A stretch of 64,000 nt of DNA. It comes from Pigmentiphaga sp. H8. GTDB lineage: Bacteria; Pseudomonadota; Gammaproteobacteria; Burkholderiales; Burkholderiaceae_B. The notes under the pieces were generated by a model. The model was not told the DNA's origin. It ran no database searches and worked only from the letters and a program-made list of their open reading frames with translations. Numbering within the stretch: the stretch's first letter is position 1; each line of letters starts with the position of its first letter. Of the stretch, positions 7,631 through 19,392 are shown piece by piece. The translations under genes were made by a program, and so were the position numbers. The stretch covers positions 806,001-870,000 of the forward strand of contig NZ_CP033966.1 in the NCBI RefSeq assembly GCF_003854895.1, written 5' to 3'.

Positions 7631-9106
7631 CTAGATGCTCTTACGCAGGGAAACCGGCGGAATCTTGAGCGCTTCGCGGTATTTGGCCACCGTGCGGCGG
7701 GCCACGACGATACCCTGCTCCCCCAGCGTCTGCGCAAGTTGGCTGTCGGATAGTGGCTGGGTAGGATCCTCCGCACCAATGAGTTGCTTGATCAGCGCAC
7801 GGATCGCCGTGGACGATGCCGCTCCTCCGGTCTCCGTGGCGACGTGGCTGCCGAAGAAATACTTCAACTCGAAAGTCCCCAGCGGGGTGAGCATGTATTT
7901 CTGCGTAGTGACGCGTGAGATCGTCGACTCATGCAAGCCTAGTGTATCTGCTATTTCGCGTAATACAAGAGGCCGCATGGCGACTTCGCCATGGTTGAGG
8001 AAACCCTGCTGCCGGTCGACGATGGCCTGGGCCACGCGCAGAATGGTGTCGAAGCGTTGCTGGACATTGCGTATCAGCCAGCGCGCCTCCTGCAGCTGCG
8101 AGGACAGCCCGGGATGGGCCGAGCTGCGCTCGGACTTCAGGATCTGCGCGTACATCTGGTTGATGCGCAGCCGCGGCATGGCTTCGCCGTTGAGCATGGC
8201 GCGCCACTGGTTGCCGGCCTTGCGCACGATCACGTCGGGCACGACGTAGTCCGCGGCGGGCGACGAATAGCGCGAACCGGGTCGCGGGTCGAGCCGGCGG
8301 ATCAGGCTCTGGGCCGCGCGCAGCTGGTCGTCGTTGCAGCCCAGCGCCTTGCGCAGCTTGGCGTAGTCCCGCGCGCCCAGCAGCGGCAGGTGCTGGGCGG
8401 CGATCTGGCGGGCCAGGGCCAGCACGTCGGCATCGCGGGCCTCGGGCAGGCAATCGAGGTCCGGCACGCGCAATTGCAGGCACAGGCATTCGGAGATGTT
8501 GCGGGCGCCCACGCCGGCCGGATCGAAGGACTGGAGCAGCCCCAGCGCCGAACGCAGTTCGTCGGCGTCGATTTCCAGCTCGGGCGGGAACAGCGCGGCC
8601 AGTTCTTCCAGCGACACGTCCAGGTAGCCGTTGTCGTCCAGTTCGTCGACCAGCGCCGTCACCAGCGCCGCATCGCGCGGCGTGGCCTGCGTCAGCGCGA
8701 GCTGGCCCAGCAGGTGCTCGCGCAGCGAGGCATCGGGCGCCGCCAATTGCGGCGCGGTGTCGTCGTCGTGCTCGCCGCCGGGGCGGTGCAGCTCCGGCAT
8801 GTCGGGCAGGTCCGGCGCGTCGCCGGCGTCGGCCGGCGACGGCGCCTCCACGGCCTCGCCGCCCGGTTCGGCGTCGGCTTCCGGCGAGGCGGGCGTGGTC
8901 GTGTGCATGCTGCCGTCGGCGTCGACCCGCAGCGTGGCCGCCACAGGGTCGTCCTCGCGTTCAAGCAGCGGGTTCTCCTGCAGGATCTGCTCGATCTCGT
9001 GTTCGAGTTCGAGCGTCGACAACTGCAGCAGCTTGATCGACTGCTGCAGCGCCGGCGTCAGCGCCAGGTGCTGGGAGGTGCGAAGTTGGAGTCCGGGTTT
9101 GAGCAT
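7631..9106 (-). CDS. rpoN: RNA polymerase sigma-54 factor
   Basis: The 491-residue protein has the Gln/Leu-rich activator-interaction region I (LQLRTSQHLALTPALQQSIK onward). An acidic region II follows at about 60-115, then the core-binding and DNA-binding domains. The helix-turn-helix lies near LREIADTLGLHESTISRVT, and the C-terminal RpoN box ARRTVAKYRE precedes ALKIPPVSLRKSI. It directs transcription from -24/-12 promoters with enhancer-binding proteins. The ATG at 9106 is preferred; a GTG two codons upstream is equally possible. lptB ends only a few nt before it, so the two are probably co-transcribed. Confidence 0.96.
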   Translation of the reverse strand: MLKPGLQLRTSQHLALTPALQQSIKLLQLSTLELEHEIEQILQENPLLEREDDPVAATLRVDADGSMHTTTPASPEADAEPGGEAVEAPSPADAGDAPDLPDMPELHRPGGEHDDDTAPQLAAPDASLREHLLGQLALTQATPRDAALVTALVDELDDNGYLDVSLEELAALFPPELEIDADELRSALGLLQSFDPAGVGARNISECLCLQLRVPDLDCLPEARDADVLALARQIAAQHLPLLGARDYAKLRKALGCNDDQLRAAQSLIRRLDPRPGSRYSSPAADYVVPDVIVRKAGNQWRAMLNGEAMPRLRINQMYAQILKSERSSAHPGLSSQLQEARWLIRNVQQRFDTILRVAQAIVDRQQGFLNHGEVAMRPLVLREIADTLGLHESTISRVTTQKYMLTPLGTFELKYFFGSHVATETGGAASSTAIRALIKQLIGAEDPTQPLSDSQLAQTLGEQGIVVARRTVAKYREALKIPPVSLRKSI

Positions 9107-9115
9107 GGGCACCGC

Positions 9116-9925
9116 TTACATGCGGAAGTGTTCTCCGAGGTAGACCCGTCGCACGGCAGGATCGCCGACGATCTCCTCGGGGTGCCCGCTGGCCAGTACC
9201 GTGCCGTCGCTGATGATGTAGGCGCGGTCGCAGATGCCCAGGGTCTCGCGCACGTTGTGGTCGGTGATGAGCACGCCTATGCCGCGTCCCTTCAGGAAGC
9301 GCACGATGCGCTGGATCTCGATGACGGCGATGGGGTCCACGCCGGCGAACGGTTCGTCCAGCAGGATGAAGCGCGGATTGGTGGCGAGCGCGCGCGCGAT
9401 CTCGACGCGGCGGCGTTCGCCGCCGGACAGCGAGATGGCGGCGTTGCTGCGGATGTGTCCGATCTGCAATTCGTCCAGCAGCGACTCCAGGCTCTCGTTC
9501 ACCTGCTTCGTGCCGAGCGGCGCGCCCTGTTCGTTGCGCTGCAGTTCCAGCACCGCGCGGATGTTCTGTTCGACGTTGAGCCGGCGGAACACGGAGGCGT
9601 CCTGCGGCAGGTAGGAAAGCCCCAGCCGCGCGCGCTTGTGGATGGGCAGGCTCGTGGCCGAGACGCGATCGATGTCGATGGTGCCGGCATCGGCCGGCAC
9701 CAGCCCGACGATCATGTAGAAGCAGGTGGTCTTGCCGGCGCCGTTGGGGCCCAGCAGTCCGACCACCTCGCCGCCGTCCACGTGCAGCGACACGTTCTTG
9801 ACCACCGTGCGCCCTTGATAGGATTTGCGCAGGCCCTCGGCCCGCAGGCGGCCCTCGCCCTGGGTCGACTCCTCGGCGCGCGGCGCCCCGGCCGGCGCTC
9901 CGGCTTCTATGATCGGCGCGTTCAT
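9116..9925 (-). CDS. lptB: LPS export ABC transporter ATPase LptB
   Basis: The 269-residue ABC ATPase has Walker A GPNGAGKT (59-66), the Q-loop region LSYLPQDASVFRRLNV, signature LSGGERRRVEIARAL, Walker B FILLDEPFAG and H-loop TDHNVRETL. These sequences are characteristic of LptB, the cytoplasmic motor of the LptB2FGC complex that extracts LPS from the inner membrane. It has an N-terminal extension of about 25 Ala/Glu-rich residues compared with the E. coli protein. Its start overlaps the lptA stop by 4 nt, indicating translational coupling. Confidence 0.96.
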   Translation of the reverse strand: MNAPIIEAGAPAGAPRAEESTQGEGRLRAEGLRKSYQGRTVVKNVSLHVDGGEVVGLLGPNGAGKTTCFYMIVGLVPADAGTIDIDRVSATSLPIHKRARLGLSYLPQDASVFRRLNVEQNIRAVLELQRNEQGAPLGTKQVNESLESLLDELQIGHIRSNAAISLSGGERRRVEIARALATNPRFILLDEPFAGVDPIAVIEIQRIVRFLKGRGIGVLITDHNVRETLGICDRAYIISDGTVLASGHPEEIVGDPAVRRVYLGEHFRM

Positions 9926-10530
9926 TGCGCGGCCTTGCCCGAGGCCGGGGCGCCACAGCCCGCCGCCGGCGCGCCGGCGGCCGTCTGGCCGCGCGGCTGG
10001 ATGATGGTGCGCACGCGCTGGTTGGGCGTGGGGGCCTGCGGCCCGCCGGTGGCGGTATAGGTGTCGGTGCGCTGGTTGTAGGTCACGCGCTGACCGCGCA
10101 CTTCGTCGACCATCTGTTCGCAGGCCAGCCGCTTGACCACCGCCTTCGAGATGAAATGGATCAGCTCGCCGCGTCCGTCGTATTCGACGCGCTCGGCCAC
10201 GCCCTCGACGTATTCGTCGGTGCCCTCGCGCCGCTGGCGCACGTTGACGAGCTTGCCGCTGTTGGCGGTGGCGACGCCGAACTGATAGCCCTCGGCGTCT
10301 TCGCGCAGGTCGAGCCTGTCGGCGCGCAGGATCAGCGAACCCCTGGTCAGCACGACGTTGCCGGTGAAGATGCTGGTCTGCTTCAGGTCGTCGTAGCGCA
10401 GCGAATCGGCATCCACCGTCGTCGGCTGGTTGCGGTCGGCGGCGGCCGCGAGCGCCTGGGCGCCGCAGGCGAGGGCGGCCAGGGCGAGCACGGCCTGGGC
10501 GGCGTATCGGGAGAATCGATGATGTGGCAC
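9922..10530 (-). CDS. lptA: Periplasmic LPS-bridge protein LptA
   Basis: The 202-residue protein has a cleavable signal peptide (about residues 1-29, ALAALACGAQALAAA). It is followed by an OstA-type beta-jellyroll: VDADSLRYDDLKQTSIFTGN, VVLTRGSLILRADRLDL, and a late VTYNQRTDTYTATGG. LptA subunits form the periplasmic bridge between LptC and LptD. The tail after about residue 165 is Pro/Gly/Ala-rich and lies outside the usual fold. It sits between lptC (7 nt gap) and lptB (4-nt overlap). Confidence 0.94.
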   Translation of the reverse strand: MPHHRFSRYAAQAVLALAALACGAQALAAAADRNQPTTVDADSLRYDDLKQTSIFTGNVVLTRGSLILRADRLDLREDAEGYQFGVATANSGKLVNVRQRREGTDEYVEGVAERVEYDGRGELIHFISKAVVKRLACEQMVDEVRGQRVTYNQRTDTYTATGGPQAPTPNQRVRTIIQPRGQTAAGAPAAGCGAPASGKAAQ

Positions 10531-10537
10531 GGTGTTT

Positions 10538-11155
10538 TTATCCTTTGTATGGCTGTCGGGCCGGGGGCGCGGCCGGCCGCGTGCTGCCCGGCACGATCTG
10601 CACCCGTGTCTGCTCGTTGACCTTCAATTCGCGCGAGACGTTGTCATAGCGCATGCCGCGTCCCTGTATACGCGTGGTGCCGTTGACCACGGTGGCGGGC
10701 AGGTCCGTGTAGGCGACGTCCTCGTCGGGCAGCAGGGTGACTTCCTCGCTGCGTATGTTCAGCTCGGGGCGCCCCTGCCCGGGCAGCCGCCGCAACTGAA
10801 CGTCGCCGCGCATGATCACGCGCGCGCCGTCCTGGTCCATTCGCGCGTGCCGGGAAGTGGCCGTCATGGTCGGCCGCTCGGTGCGCTGGCTGACCGCGCG
10901 GAACTGCGTGACTTCCGACGAATCGTCGTCCGGGTAGTGCTCGAGCCGGTCGCCTTCCATCCGCGTCGTGGGCATGCCCTGCTCGTCGCTGCGGACCATG
11001 ACGAACTGTTCGACGAAGGAGTCGATCTCGTGGGTCAGCCGGCGCGGCGGATCTTCCTTCACCGCCCGCTTGGCGTAGTCGGCCGCCCACCACGTGCCGG
11101 CCACCAGGGCGGCCAGCAGCGCGATCGATACCCCGGAGGCGAGTCGGTCTTTCAT
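10538..11155 (-). CDS. lptC: LPS export protein LptC
   Basis: The 205-residue protein has one N-terminal membrane anchor (about 7-25) and a periplasmic jellyroll (about 40-190) with the VMVRSDEQGMPTTRMEGDRL and ARVIMRGDVQLRR stretches typical of the family. LptC bridges LptBFG and LptA. The ATG at 11155 overlaps the end of kdsC by 4 nt, so translation is coupled. The last 15 residues are Pro/Ala-rich. Confidence 0.93.
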   Translation of the reverse strand: MKDRLASGVSIALLAALVAGTWWAADYAKRAVKEDPPRRLTHEIDSFVEQFVMVRSDEQGMPTTRMEGDRLEHYPDDDSSEVTQFRAVSQRTERPTMTATSRHARMDQDGARVIMRGDVQLRRLPGQGRPELNIRSEEVTLLPDEDVAYTDLPATVVNGTTRIQGRGMRYDNVSRELKVNEQTRVQIVPGSTRPAAPPARQPYKG

Positions 11156-11760
11156 TGGGCAGAGGATCCGGCGGTGATGGTCGTGAGGGTGCGGCTGGTG
11201 ATGTAGCCGCCCAGCCGGCCCTGCGCGGCCAGGATCAGGTCGCAGCATTCGCGCGCCGCGCCGTCGCCCGCGGGACGGGTGGCCACCCAGTGGGCGGCCT
11301 GGGCGACGTAGGTCGGCGCTTCGGCCACGCTGGCGGCGAAGCCCACGCGCTGCATGGCGGCCAGGTCGATGATGTCGTCGCCCATGAATCCCACGTCGTC
11401 CAGCTCGACGTTGCAGCGCTGCGCCAGCGCGGTCACGGCCGCGCTCTTGTCGCGCACGCCCTGCTGGACCTCGGAGATGCCCAGCTCGGCGGCGCGCCGC
11501 GACACGGTGGGCGAGTCGCGTCCGGTCATGAACACGACCTCGATGCCGCTTTCGTGCAGCATGCGCAGCCCGAAGCCGTCCAGTGCATGGAAGCGCTTAA
11601 TGGTCTCGCCGTGCTCGCCGTAGTACAGGCGGCCGTCGGTCAGGACGCCGTCGACGTCGAAAATCATCAGCCGCAGGCGGGCGACGCGTTCGCGCACGTC
11701 TTGCGGCACGCGGGCCAGGATCAGGGCTTCGGCCGGATGGGGAGGAAGAGGAATCGCCAT
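11152..11760 (-). CDS. kdsC: 3-deoxy-D-manno-octulosonate 8-phosphate phosphatase
   Basis: The 202-residue HAD-superfamily enzyme has motif I LMIFDVDGVLTDGRLYY (nucleophile Asp at the first D), motif II VFMTGRDS, and motif III/IV GFMGDDIIDLAAM. It dephosphorylates Kdo-8-phosphate in the LPS inner-core sugar pathway. The start ATG at 11760 follows kdsD by a few nt. The order kdsD-kdsC-lptC-lptA-lptB joins Kdo synthesis to LPS transport in one operon. Confidence 0.95.
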   Translation of the reverse strand: MAIPLPPHPAEALILARVPQDVRERVARLRLMIFDVDGVLTDGRLYYGEHGETIKRFHALDGFGLRMLHESGIEVVFMTGRDSPTVSRRAAELGISEVQQGVRDKSAAVTALAQRCNVELDDVGFMGDDIIDLAAMQRVGFAASVAEAPTYVAQAAHWVATRPAGDGAARECCDLILAAQGRLGGYITSRTLTTITAGSSAQ

Positions 11761-11765
11761 GGAAC

Positions 11766-12782
11766 TCAGAGCACCTTTGCTGCCATCAGGTCGTGGGTAT
11801 GAAGGGCGCCGACCAGCCGGCCGGTGGCATCGAGCACCAGCAGCTGGTTCTTGCGGTTGTCGTCCATCCGCGCGGCCGCCTCGGTGGCAAGGGCGTCCGG
11901 GCCGATGTGAAGGGGATTGCGCGTCATGCCGGCAACCACGGTCAGGTTGCGGATGTCGCCTTCGCGCTCGATCAGGCGGCGCAGGTCGCCGTCGGTGAAG
12001 ATGCCGGCCACGCGGTCGCCGTCGACCACGACGGTCATGCCCATGCTTTTGCGGGTGATCTCCACCAGGGCTTCGGTAACCGACGCCGTGATCGGCACGA
12101 TGGGCACGTCCTTGCCGGTGCGCATGACGTCGCTGACGTGGGTCAGCAGGCGGCGGCCCAGGGCGCCGCCCGGATGCGAGCGGGCGAAGTCCTCGGGGCC
12201 GAAGCCGCGCGCCTCGAGGCAGGCTACCGCCAGCGCGTCGCCCAGCGCCAGCGCGGTGGTGGTGCTGGCGGTGGGCGCGAGGTTCAGCGGGCAGGCTTCC
12301 TGCGGCACGCTGGCATCCAGGTGCACGTCGGCAAGCTGGGCCAGTTCGGAGTCCGCGTTGCCGGTGATCGCGATCAGCGGCGATCCCAGGCGCTTGACGA
12401 CGGGCACGATGGTAAGCAGTTCGGCCGTGGTGCCCGAATACGAGATCGTGACCAGCACGTCGTTGGCGGTGATCATGCCCAGGTCGCCGTGCACGGCCTC
12501 GGCAGCGTGGACGAAGAACGCGGGCGTGCCGGTCGAGGCGAACGTGGCGGCGACCTTGCGGGCGATGTGTCCGGACTTGCCGATGCCGCTGACCACCACG
12601 CGTCCGGGGCAGGCCAGCAGGATGTCGACCGCGCGCACGAACGTGCGGTCCAGGCGCCCGGACAGGGCCTTGAGCGCCTCGATTTCCACCGCCAGGGTGC
12701 TGCGGGCCGAGTCGATGACGTCGACGGGGCCGGAGGCGCCGGGAACGTATACGTTGGACGTGCCGTTGTCTGAGGTGTTCAT
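11766..12782 (-). CDS. kdsD: D-arabinose 5-phosphate isomerase
   Basis: The 338-residue protein has a SIS domain (about 40-185, GRVVVSGIGKSGHIARKVAA and TISYSGTTAELLTIVP) and two CBS domains (about 220-335). It converts ribulose-5-phosphate to arabinose-5-phosphate, the first Kdo-specific step. The chosen start is the ATG at 12782 (MNTSDNGTSNVYVPG); the frame is open 27 codons further but that extension is Arg-rich and unlike the family. It is the first gene of the lpt operon and divergent from apt; their shared 209-nt gap should hold both promoters. Confidence 0.94.
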   Translation of the reverse strand: MNTSDNGTSNVYVPGASGPVDVIDSARSTLAVEIEALKALSGRLDRTFVRAVDILLACPGRVVVSGIGKSGHIARKVAATFASTGTPAFFVHAAEAVHGDLGMITANDVLVTISYSGTTAELLTIVPVVKRLGSPLIAITGNADSELAQLADVHLDASVPQEACPLNLAPTASTTTALALGDALAVACLEARGFGPEDFARSHPGGALGRRLLTHVSDVMRTGKDVPIVPITASVTEALVEITRKSMGMTVVVDGDRVAGIFTDGDLRRLIEREGDIRNLTVVAGMTRNPLHIGPDALATEAAARMDDNRKNQLLVLDATGRLVGALHTHDLMAAKVL

Positions 12783-12991
12783 GATGGGTCCGCGCCGGTG
12801 CCGCAGGAGGGCGGGCGGCGAAAAATGCGCCTCGCGTCGCCTCGCGCGGCAACGGTCATTCAATTGCGACGATCTACCAGTATAGTAGCAAGGGCACGAT
12901 CCTTGCTTTACGCTCTTTGCGTTACAGTGGCGTCCTGTGCCGCGGGAGCGCCGACCCTGGTCGCCCCCGATTCCTTCCTGTCGAGCCCGCC

Positions 12992-13531
12992 ATGTTCCTG
13001 GACCCGAACTACATCCGAGACCGCATACGCACGGTGCCCGACTGGCCCGAGCCCGGCGTGCAGTTCCGGGACATCACGCCGCTGCTGCAGGATCCCCGCA
13101 GCTTCCGCGTGCTGATCGAGCTGTTCGTCTACCGCTACATGAACCAGCGCCTGGACCTGGTGGCCGGCATCGACGCGCGGGGATTCATCGTGGGCAGCGT
13201 GATCGCGCACGAACTGAACCTCGGTTTCGTGCCCGTGCGCAAGAAAGGCAAGCTGCCCTACGACACCATCGCCGAGCACTATGCCCTGGAATACGGCAGC
13301 TCGACGGTGGAGATGCACGCCGACGCCGTGCGCCCGGGGCAGCGGGTGGTGCTGGTGGACGACCTGGTCGCCACCGGCGGCACCATGCTGGCCGGCATGA
13401 AGCTGCTGCAGCGGCTGGGCGCCAACGTGGTCGAGGCGGCCGCGGTCATCGACCTGCCCCAGTTGGGCGGGTCGAAGGCGATACGCGATTCGGGGCTGAA
13501 TCTGTACACCGTCTGCGAATTCGACGAGTGA
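12992..13531 (+). CDS. apt: Adenine phosphoribosyltransferase
   Basis: The 179-residue enzyme has the APRT N-terminus PDWPEPGVQFRDITPLL, the substrate loop GIDARGFIVGSVIA, the flexible RKKGKLPYDT loop and the PRPP-binding motif VVLVDDLVATGGTM. It salvages adenine to AMP. The ATG at 12992 matches family N-termini; an in-frame upstream start is unlikely. It is convergent with uvrA, with 13 nt between the stops. Confidence 0.95.
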   Translation: MFLDPNYIRDRIRTVPDWPEPGVQFRDITPLLQDPRSFRVLIELFVYRYMNQRLDLVAGIDARGFIVGSVIAHELNLGFVPVRKKGKLPYDTIAEHYALEYGSSTVEMHADAVRPGQRVVLVDDLVATGGTMLAGMKLLQRLGANVVEAAAVIDLPQLGGSKAIRDSGLNLYTVCEFDE

Positions 13532-13544
13532 CCGCCCGGCCGGG

Positions 13545-16451
<2,907 letters not shown>

Positions 16452-16500
16452 CAAGCAAACCTTTACGCGAGCGGTGGCGAAAGCCAACTTGGTAATATAA

Positions 16501-16567
16501 CCCCCCCGTACGCGCTGACGCGCGCCCCCCAGGGGGCGGGCGGCGGGGGACCGGCGGAGCCGGATCC
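16501..16567 (+). repeat. GC-rich dispersed intergenic repeat, copy 3
   Basis: This lies between the divergent uvrA and MFS starts. It begins CCCCCCCGTACGCGCTGACG, has the central GCGCCCCCCAGGGGGCG palindrome and ends CCGGCGGAGCCGGATCC. It is the same family as copies 1 and 2 in the opposite orientation. Because it lies upstream of both genes, a purely terminator role is unlikely for this copy. Confidence 0.85.
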
Positions 16568-16680
16568 CCCGTGCCCTGGTCTAGTTCGGCTTTCTTGGGG
16601 TGGGGCACCTGTGCTTCGCTGGCTGGCAGGGGAGGCTGCGGTGCCGCATGGGGAAGTCCCTTTAATTGGTTTTTTCACGA

Positions 16681-17901
16681 ATGGCTAACCCTTCATTTCG
16701 GATGACCCCTTTCGAGCGCCGCGCGAGCTTGTCGCTGGCGGCGCTTTTCATGTGCCGGATGCTGGGGTTGTTCCTGCTGCTGCCGGTGTTCGCGGTGGCG
16801 GCCAAGGCCTTGCCGGGGGGGAACGATCCGGCGCGGGTGGGGTTGGCGCTGGGCATGTACGGGTTGACCCAGGCGTTCATGCAGATTCCGTTCGGGCTGG
16901 CCTCGGACCGCTGGGGCCGGCGGCCGGTGGTGGTGATGGGGCTGGTGCTGTTCGTCGTCGGCAGCGTGGTCTGCGCCACGACCGACGACCTGTTCTGGAT
17001 CACGATCGGCCGGGCCATCCAGGGCTCGGGCGCGATTTCGGCGGCGGTGACGGCGTGGCTGGCCGACGCCACGCGCGACGAGGTGCGGACCAAGGCCATG
17101 GCCATGATAGGCGCTTCGATCGGGCTGACCTTCGCGGTGTCGCTGGTACTGGCCCCGGTGGTGGTGGGCTGGGGCGGGCTGACCGGCCTGTTCTGGACCA
17201 TCGCCGCGCTGGGCGTGGCTGCGCTGGGCGTGGCCGCCTGGGTGGTTCCGGCCGCGCCGCCGGCGCCGCGGGGCGAACCGGTATCCATGTCCAGCGTGCT
17301 GTCGCACCCCGACCTGCTGCGGCTGAACCTGGGGGTCTTCACCCTGCACCTGATCCAGGTCGCGCTGTTCGTGGTGGTGCCGGCCGCGCTGGCGCGCACC
17401 GGCGGCCTGGACGCGGCCACGCTGTGGAAGGTCTACCTGCCGGTGGTGCTGGCCTCGTTCGTCGTGATGGTGCCGGTGATCGGCGTCACCGAGCGCTACG
17501 CCACCCACCGCAAGACCCTGCTGGGGGCCGTTGCCGGACTCGTGCTGGTGTGCATGTTCCTGCCGTGGGCGCAGGACCGCTATGGCTGGCTGGTCGGCGC
17601 CATGATCGCCTTCTTCTCGGTGTTCAACATCCTCGAGGCCATGCAGCCTTCGCTGGTGTCCCGCGTGGCGCCGCCGTCGCTGAAGGGGCTGGCCCTGGGT
17701 TTCTATAATACGAGCCAGGCCATCGGGCTTTTCGCCGGCGGGGCGCTGGGCGGCTGGCTGCTCTCCCACCTGGGGCCCGCGGCGGTATTCCAGTCTGCGG
17801 CGGGGCTGGCGGTAATATGGCTGCTGGCGGCCTGGGGGATGAAGCCCCTGCCCGCCAGGCGGGCCGCGCAGCCGGAGCGGGTGTCCCACCCCGCCTCCTG
17901 A
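16681..17901 (+). CDS. MFS transporter (drug-exporter type)
   Basis: The 406-residue protein has about 12 hydrophobic segments. Helix 1 is followed by FAVAAKALPGG, the loop 2-3 motif is FGLASDRWGRRPVVVMG, and the helix 4/5 region has IGRAIQGSGAISAAVTAWLAD. It resembles the YajR/Bcr-type exporters in the inner membrane. The substrate is unknown. The ATG at 16681 (MANPSFRMTPFERRASLSLA) is used; an upstream TTG is unlikely. It lies between uvrA and ssb, an arrangement conserved in the presumed relatives. Confidence 0.88.
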   Translation: MANPSFRMTPFERRASLSLAALFMCRMLGLFLLLPVFAVAAKALPGGNDPARVGLALGMYGLTQAFMQIPFGLASDRWGRRPVVVMGLVLFVVGSVVCATTDDLFWITIGRAIQGSGAISAAVTAWLADATRDEVRTKAMAMIGASIGLTFAVSLVLAPVVVGWGGLTGLFWTIAALGVAALGVAAWVVPAAPPAPRGEPVSMSSVLSHPDLLRLNLGVFTLHLIQVALFVVVPAALARTGGLDAATLWKVYLPVVLASFVVMVPVIGVTERYATHRKTLLGAVAGLVLVCMFLPWAQDRYGWLVGAMIAFFSVFNILEAMQPSLVSRVAPPSLKGLALGFYNTSQAIGLFAGGALGGWLLSHLGPAAVFQSAAGLAVIWLLAAWGMKPLPARRAAQPERVSHPAS

Positions 17902-18061
17902 GCCCTTTCTGTCCCATTTACGCACGAGACCGTATTGCGGTCGGCGCATTTTCAACCAATGATGTTTTTTTTCTTGTGGCCCGTGGCCGCGCCGGGCGGG
18001 GGTGGCTACAATCCCTCCGCCTCGCTGCGGGCCGGTGAATACAGTCAATAGGAGTGTGGTA

Positions 18062-18559
18062 ATGGCATCCGTCAACAAAGTCATCCTGGTCGGCAACCTG
18101 GGCCGCGACCCCGAAGTTCGCTACACGCCCGATGGCGCCGCGATCTGCAACGTGTCCATCGCCACCACGTCCCAATGGAAGGACAAGAACTCGGGCGAAC
18201 GCCGCGAGGAAACCGAGTGGCACCGCGTGGTGTTCTACAACCGCCTGGCCGAGATCGCCGGCGAATACCTGAAGAAGGGCCGTTCGGTGTACGTGGAGGG
18301 CCGCCTGAAGACCCGCAAGTGGCAGGACAAGGACACTGGCGCCGATAAATATACGACCGAGATCGTCGCCGACCAGATGCAGATGCTGGGCGGCCGCGAA
18401 GGCGGCGGCGGTGGTGGCGAAGGCGGCTATGGCGATTCCGCGCCGGCCCCGCGCCAGTCCAACCGCCCGGCCAGCGGTGGCGGCGGCCAGCAGCGTCCGG
18501 CCTCGCAGTCGAGCTCGGCGCCGAACTTCGCCGACATGGACGACGACATCCCGTTCTGA
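18062..18559 (+). CDS. ssb: Single-stranded DNA-binding protein
   Basis: The 165-residue protein has an N-terminal OB fold (1-110: MASVNKVILVGNLGRDPEVR, EWHRVVFYNRLAEIAGEYLK, SVYVEGRLKTRKWQD). A Gly/Ser/Gln-rich linker leads to the acidic protein-interaction tip DMDDDIPF. It coats single-stranded DNA as a tetramer and recruits repair proteins. A ribosome binding site (ATAGGAGTG) precedes the ATG. Confidence 0.97.
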   Translation: MASVNKVILVGNLGRDPEVRYTPDGAAICNVSIATTSQWKDKNSGERREETEWHRVVFYNRLAEIAGEYLKKGRSVYVEGRLKTRKWQDKDTGADKYTTEIVADQMQMLGGREGGGGGGEGGYGDSAPAPRQSNRPASGGGGQQRPASQSSSAPNFADMDDDIPF

Positions 18560-18580
18560 CGGGTACGCCCATCCGCCTCG

Positions 18581-18979
18581 ATGCTCCACCATCTTTCTTT
18601 CGGCGTGGCCGACCTGCGTACCGCCGCCGGTTTTTACGACGCGGTACTCGGGCCTCTGGGCTATGAGCGTGTCTGGACGGACTTCGACGGCGATCCCGAC
18701 CGGCACGCCGTCGGGTACGGCCTTCCCGGAGGGGGCGACAAGTTCGCGCTCAAGCAATGCTCGAAAAGAGAGAGCGTGCCGGGACCGGGGTTCCATCTCG
18801 CCTTTTCCGCGCCCAGCCGGGATGCCGTCGACCGTTTCCACGAGGCGGCCCTGCGCCACGGGGGCGCCGACAATGGCGCGCCGGGGCCGCGGCCGCGCTA
18901 CGGTCCGGCCTACTACGCGGCGTTCGTGGTCGACCCCGAAGGCAACCGCATCGAGGCTGTCATCAGCACGGCGGCCTGA
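18581..18979 (+). CDS. VOC (glyoxalase-fold) family protein
   Basis: The 132-residue protein is a single VOC module. It starts MLHHLSFGVADLRTAAGFYD, has FHLAFSAPSRDAVDRFHEAA in the middle and ends YYAAFVVDPEGNRIEAV. The metal-ligand positions of the fold (the starting His and the late Glu) are kept. Members include lyases, dioxygenases and resistance proteins, and the substrate cannot be read from the sequence. It starts 21 nt after ssb and is followed by a terminator, so it may share the ssb transcript. Confidence 0.85.
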   Translation: MLHHLSFGVADLRTAAGFYDAVLGPLGYERVWTDFDGDPDRHAVGYGLPGGGDKFALKQCSKRESVPGPGFHLAFSAPSRDAVDRFHEAALRHGGADNGAPGPRPRYGPAYYAAFVVDPEGNRIEAVISTAA

Positions 18980-18993
18980 ACAGGCCCTAGCCA

Positions 18994-19022
18994 AACCCCG
19001 TCCGAGCCGGCGGGGTTTTTTT
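18994..19022. terminator. Intrinsic terminator after the VOC gene
   Basis: An AACCCCG (18994-19000) and CGGGGTT (19011-19017) stem with a 10-nt loop is followed by a run of seven T. It ends the ssb-VOC unit on the plus strand and separates it from the convergent crcB-DUF190 pair. On the minus strand it has only a short A/T tract. Confidence 0.82.
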
Positions 19023-19040
19023 GCAAATGATCCGATCGTT

Positions 19041-19373
19041 TCAGCCCGCCGCCGGCGCCTGGGCGCCCACCCGCCCGAACTCCACCGGCTGCTTCACGTA
19101 GAACAGGTCGATCGGTTCCTTGGCCAGCGCCGCCAGCAGCCGGTCGCAGGTCGGCGCATCGACCGCGATCGACACCTCGACCGGCTGGTCCGCCAGCTCG
19201 AAGAAGCGTGCCGAGTGGAAGCGGCCGGTGTGCCCGAAGCTTTCGCCGGCGGCCACCAGGGTGCCGCCCAGCGCGCCCTGCGCCTTGGCGAAAGCCAGCA
19301 GCCAGTGGGCCAGGGGCTGGCCGCCGTGGCGCCGGTCCTGCTGGGTGAAGAAGGTCAGTTGGAAGCCGTTCAC
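19041..19373 (-). CDS. DUF190 family protein
   Basis: The 110-residue protein has the DUF190 pattern MNGFQLTFFTQQDRRHGGQP...LAHWLLAFAKAQGALGGT and a late PVEVSIAVDAPTCDRLLAAL segment. The fold is PII/ACT-like, and the family is often encoded next to fluoride channels. The biochemical role is unknown. It lies 19 nt downstream of crcB on the same strand, which supports a role in fluoride tolerance. Confidence 0.82.
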   Translation of the reverse strand: MNGFQLTFFTQQDRRHGGQPLAHWLLAFAKAQGALGGTLVAAGESFGHTGRFHSARFFELADQPVEVSIAVDAPTCDRLLAALAKEPIDLFYVKQPVEFGRVGAQAPAAG

Positions 19374-19392
19374 GGTGTGTCTCCTTGCGGGG

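Noticed and set aside
7991..10060. 689-codon plus-strand open frame over rpoN and lptB
   Set aside because: Antisense to two conserved genes, with Gln/Arg/Val-rich low-complexity sequence and no recognisable domain.
11152..12852. 566-codon frame extending kdsC upstream through kdsD
   Set aside because: The added part is an out-of-frame shadow of kdsD; the KdsC family starts at 11760.
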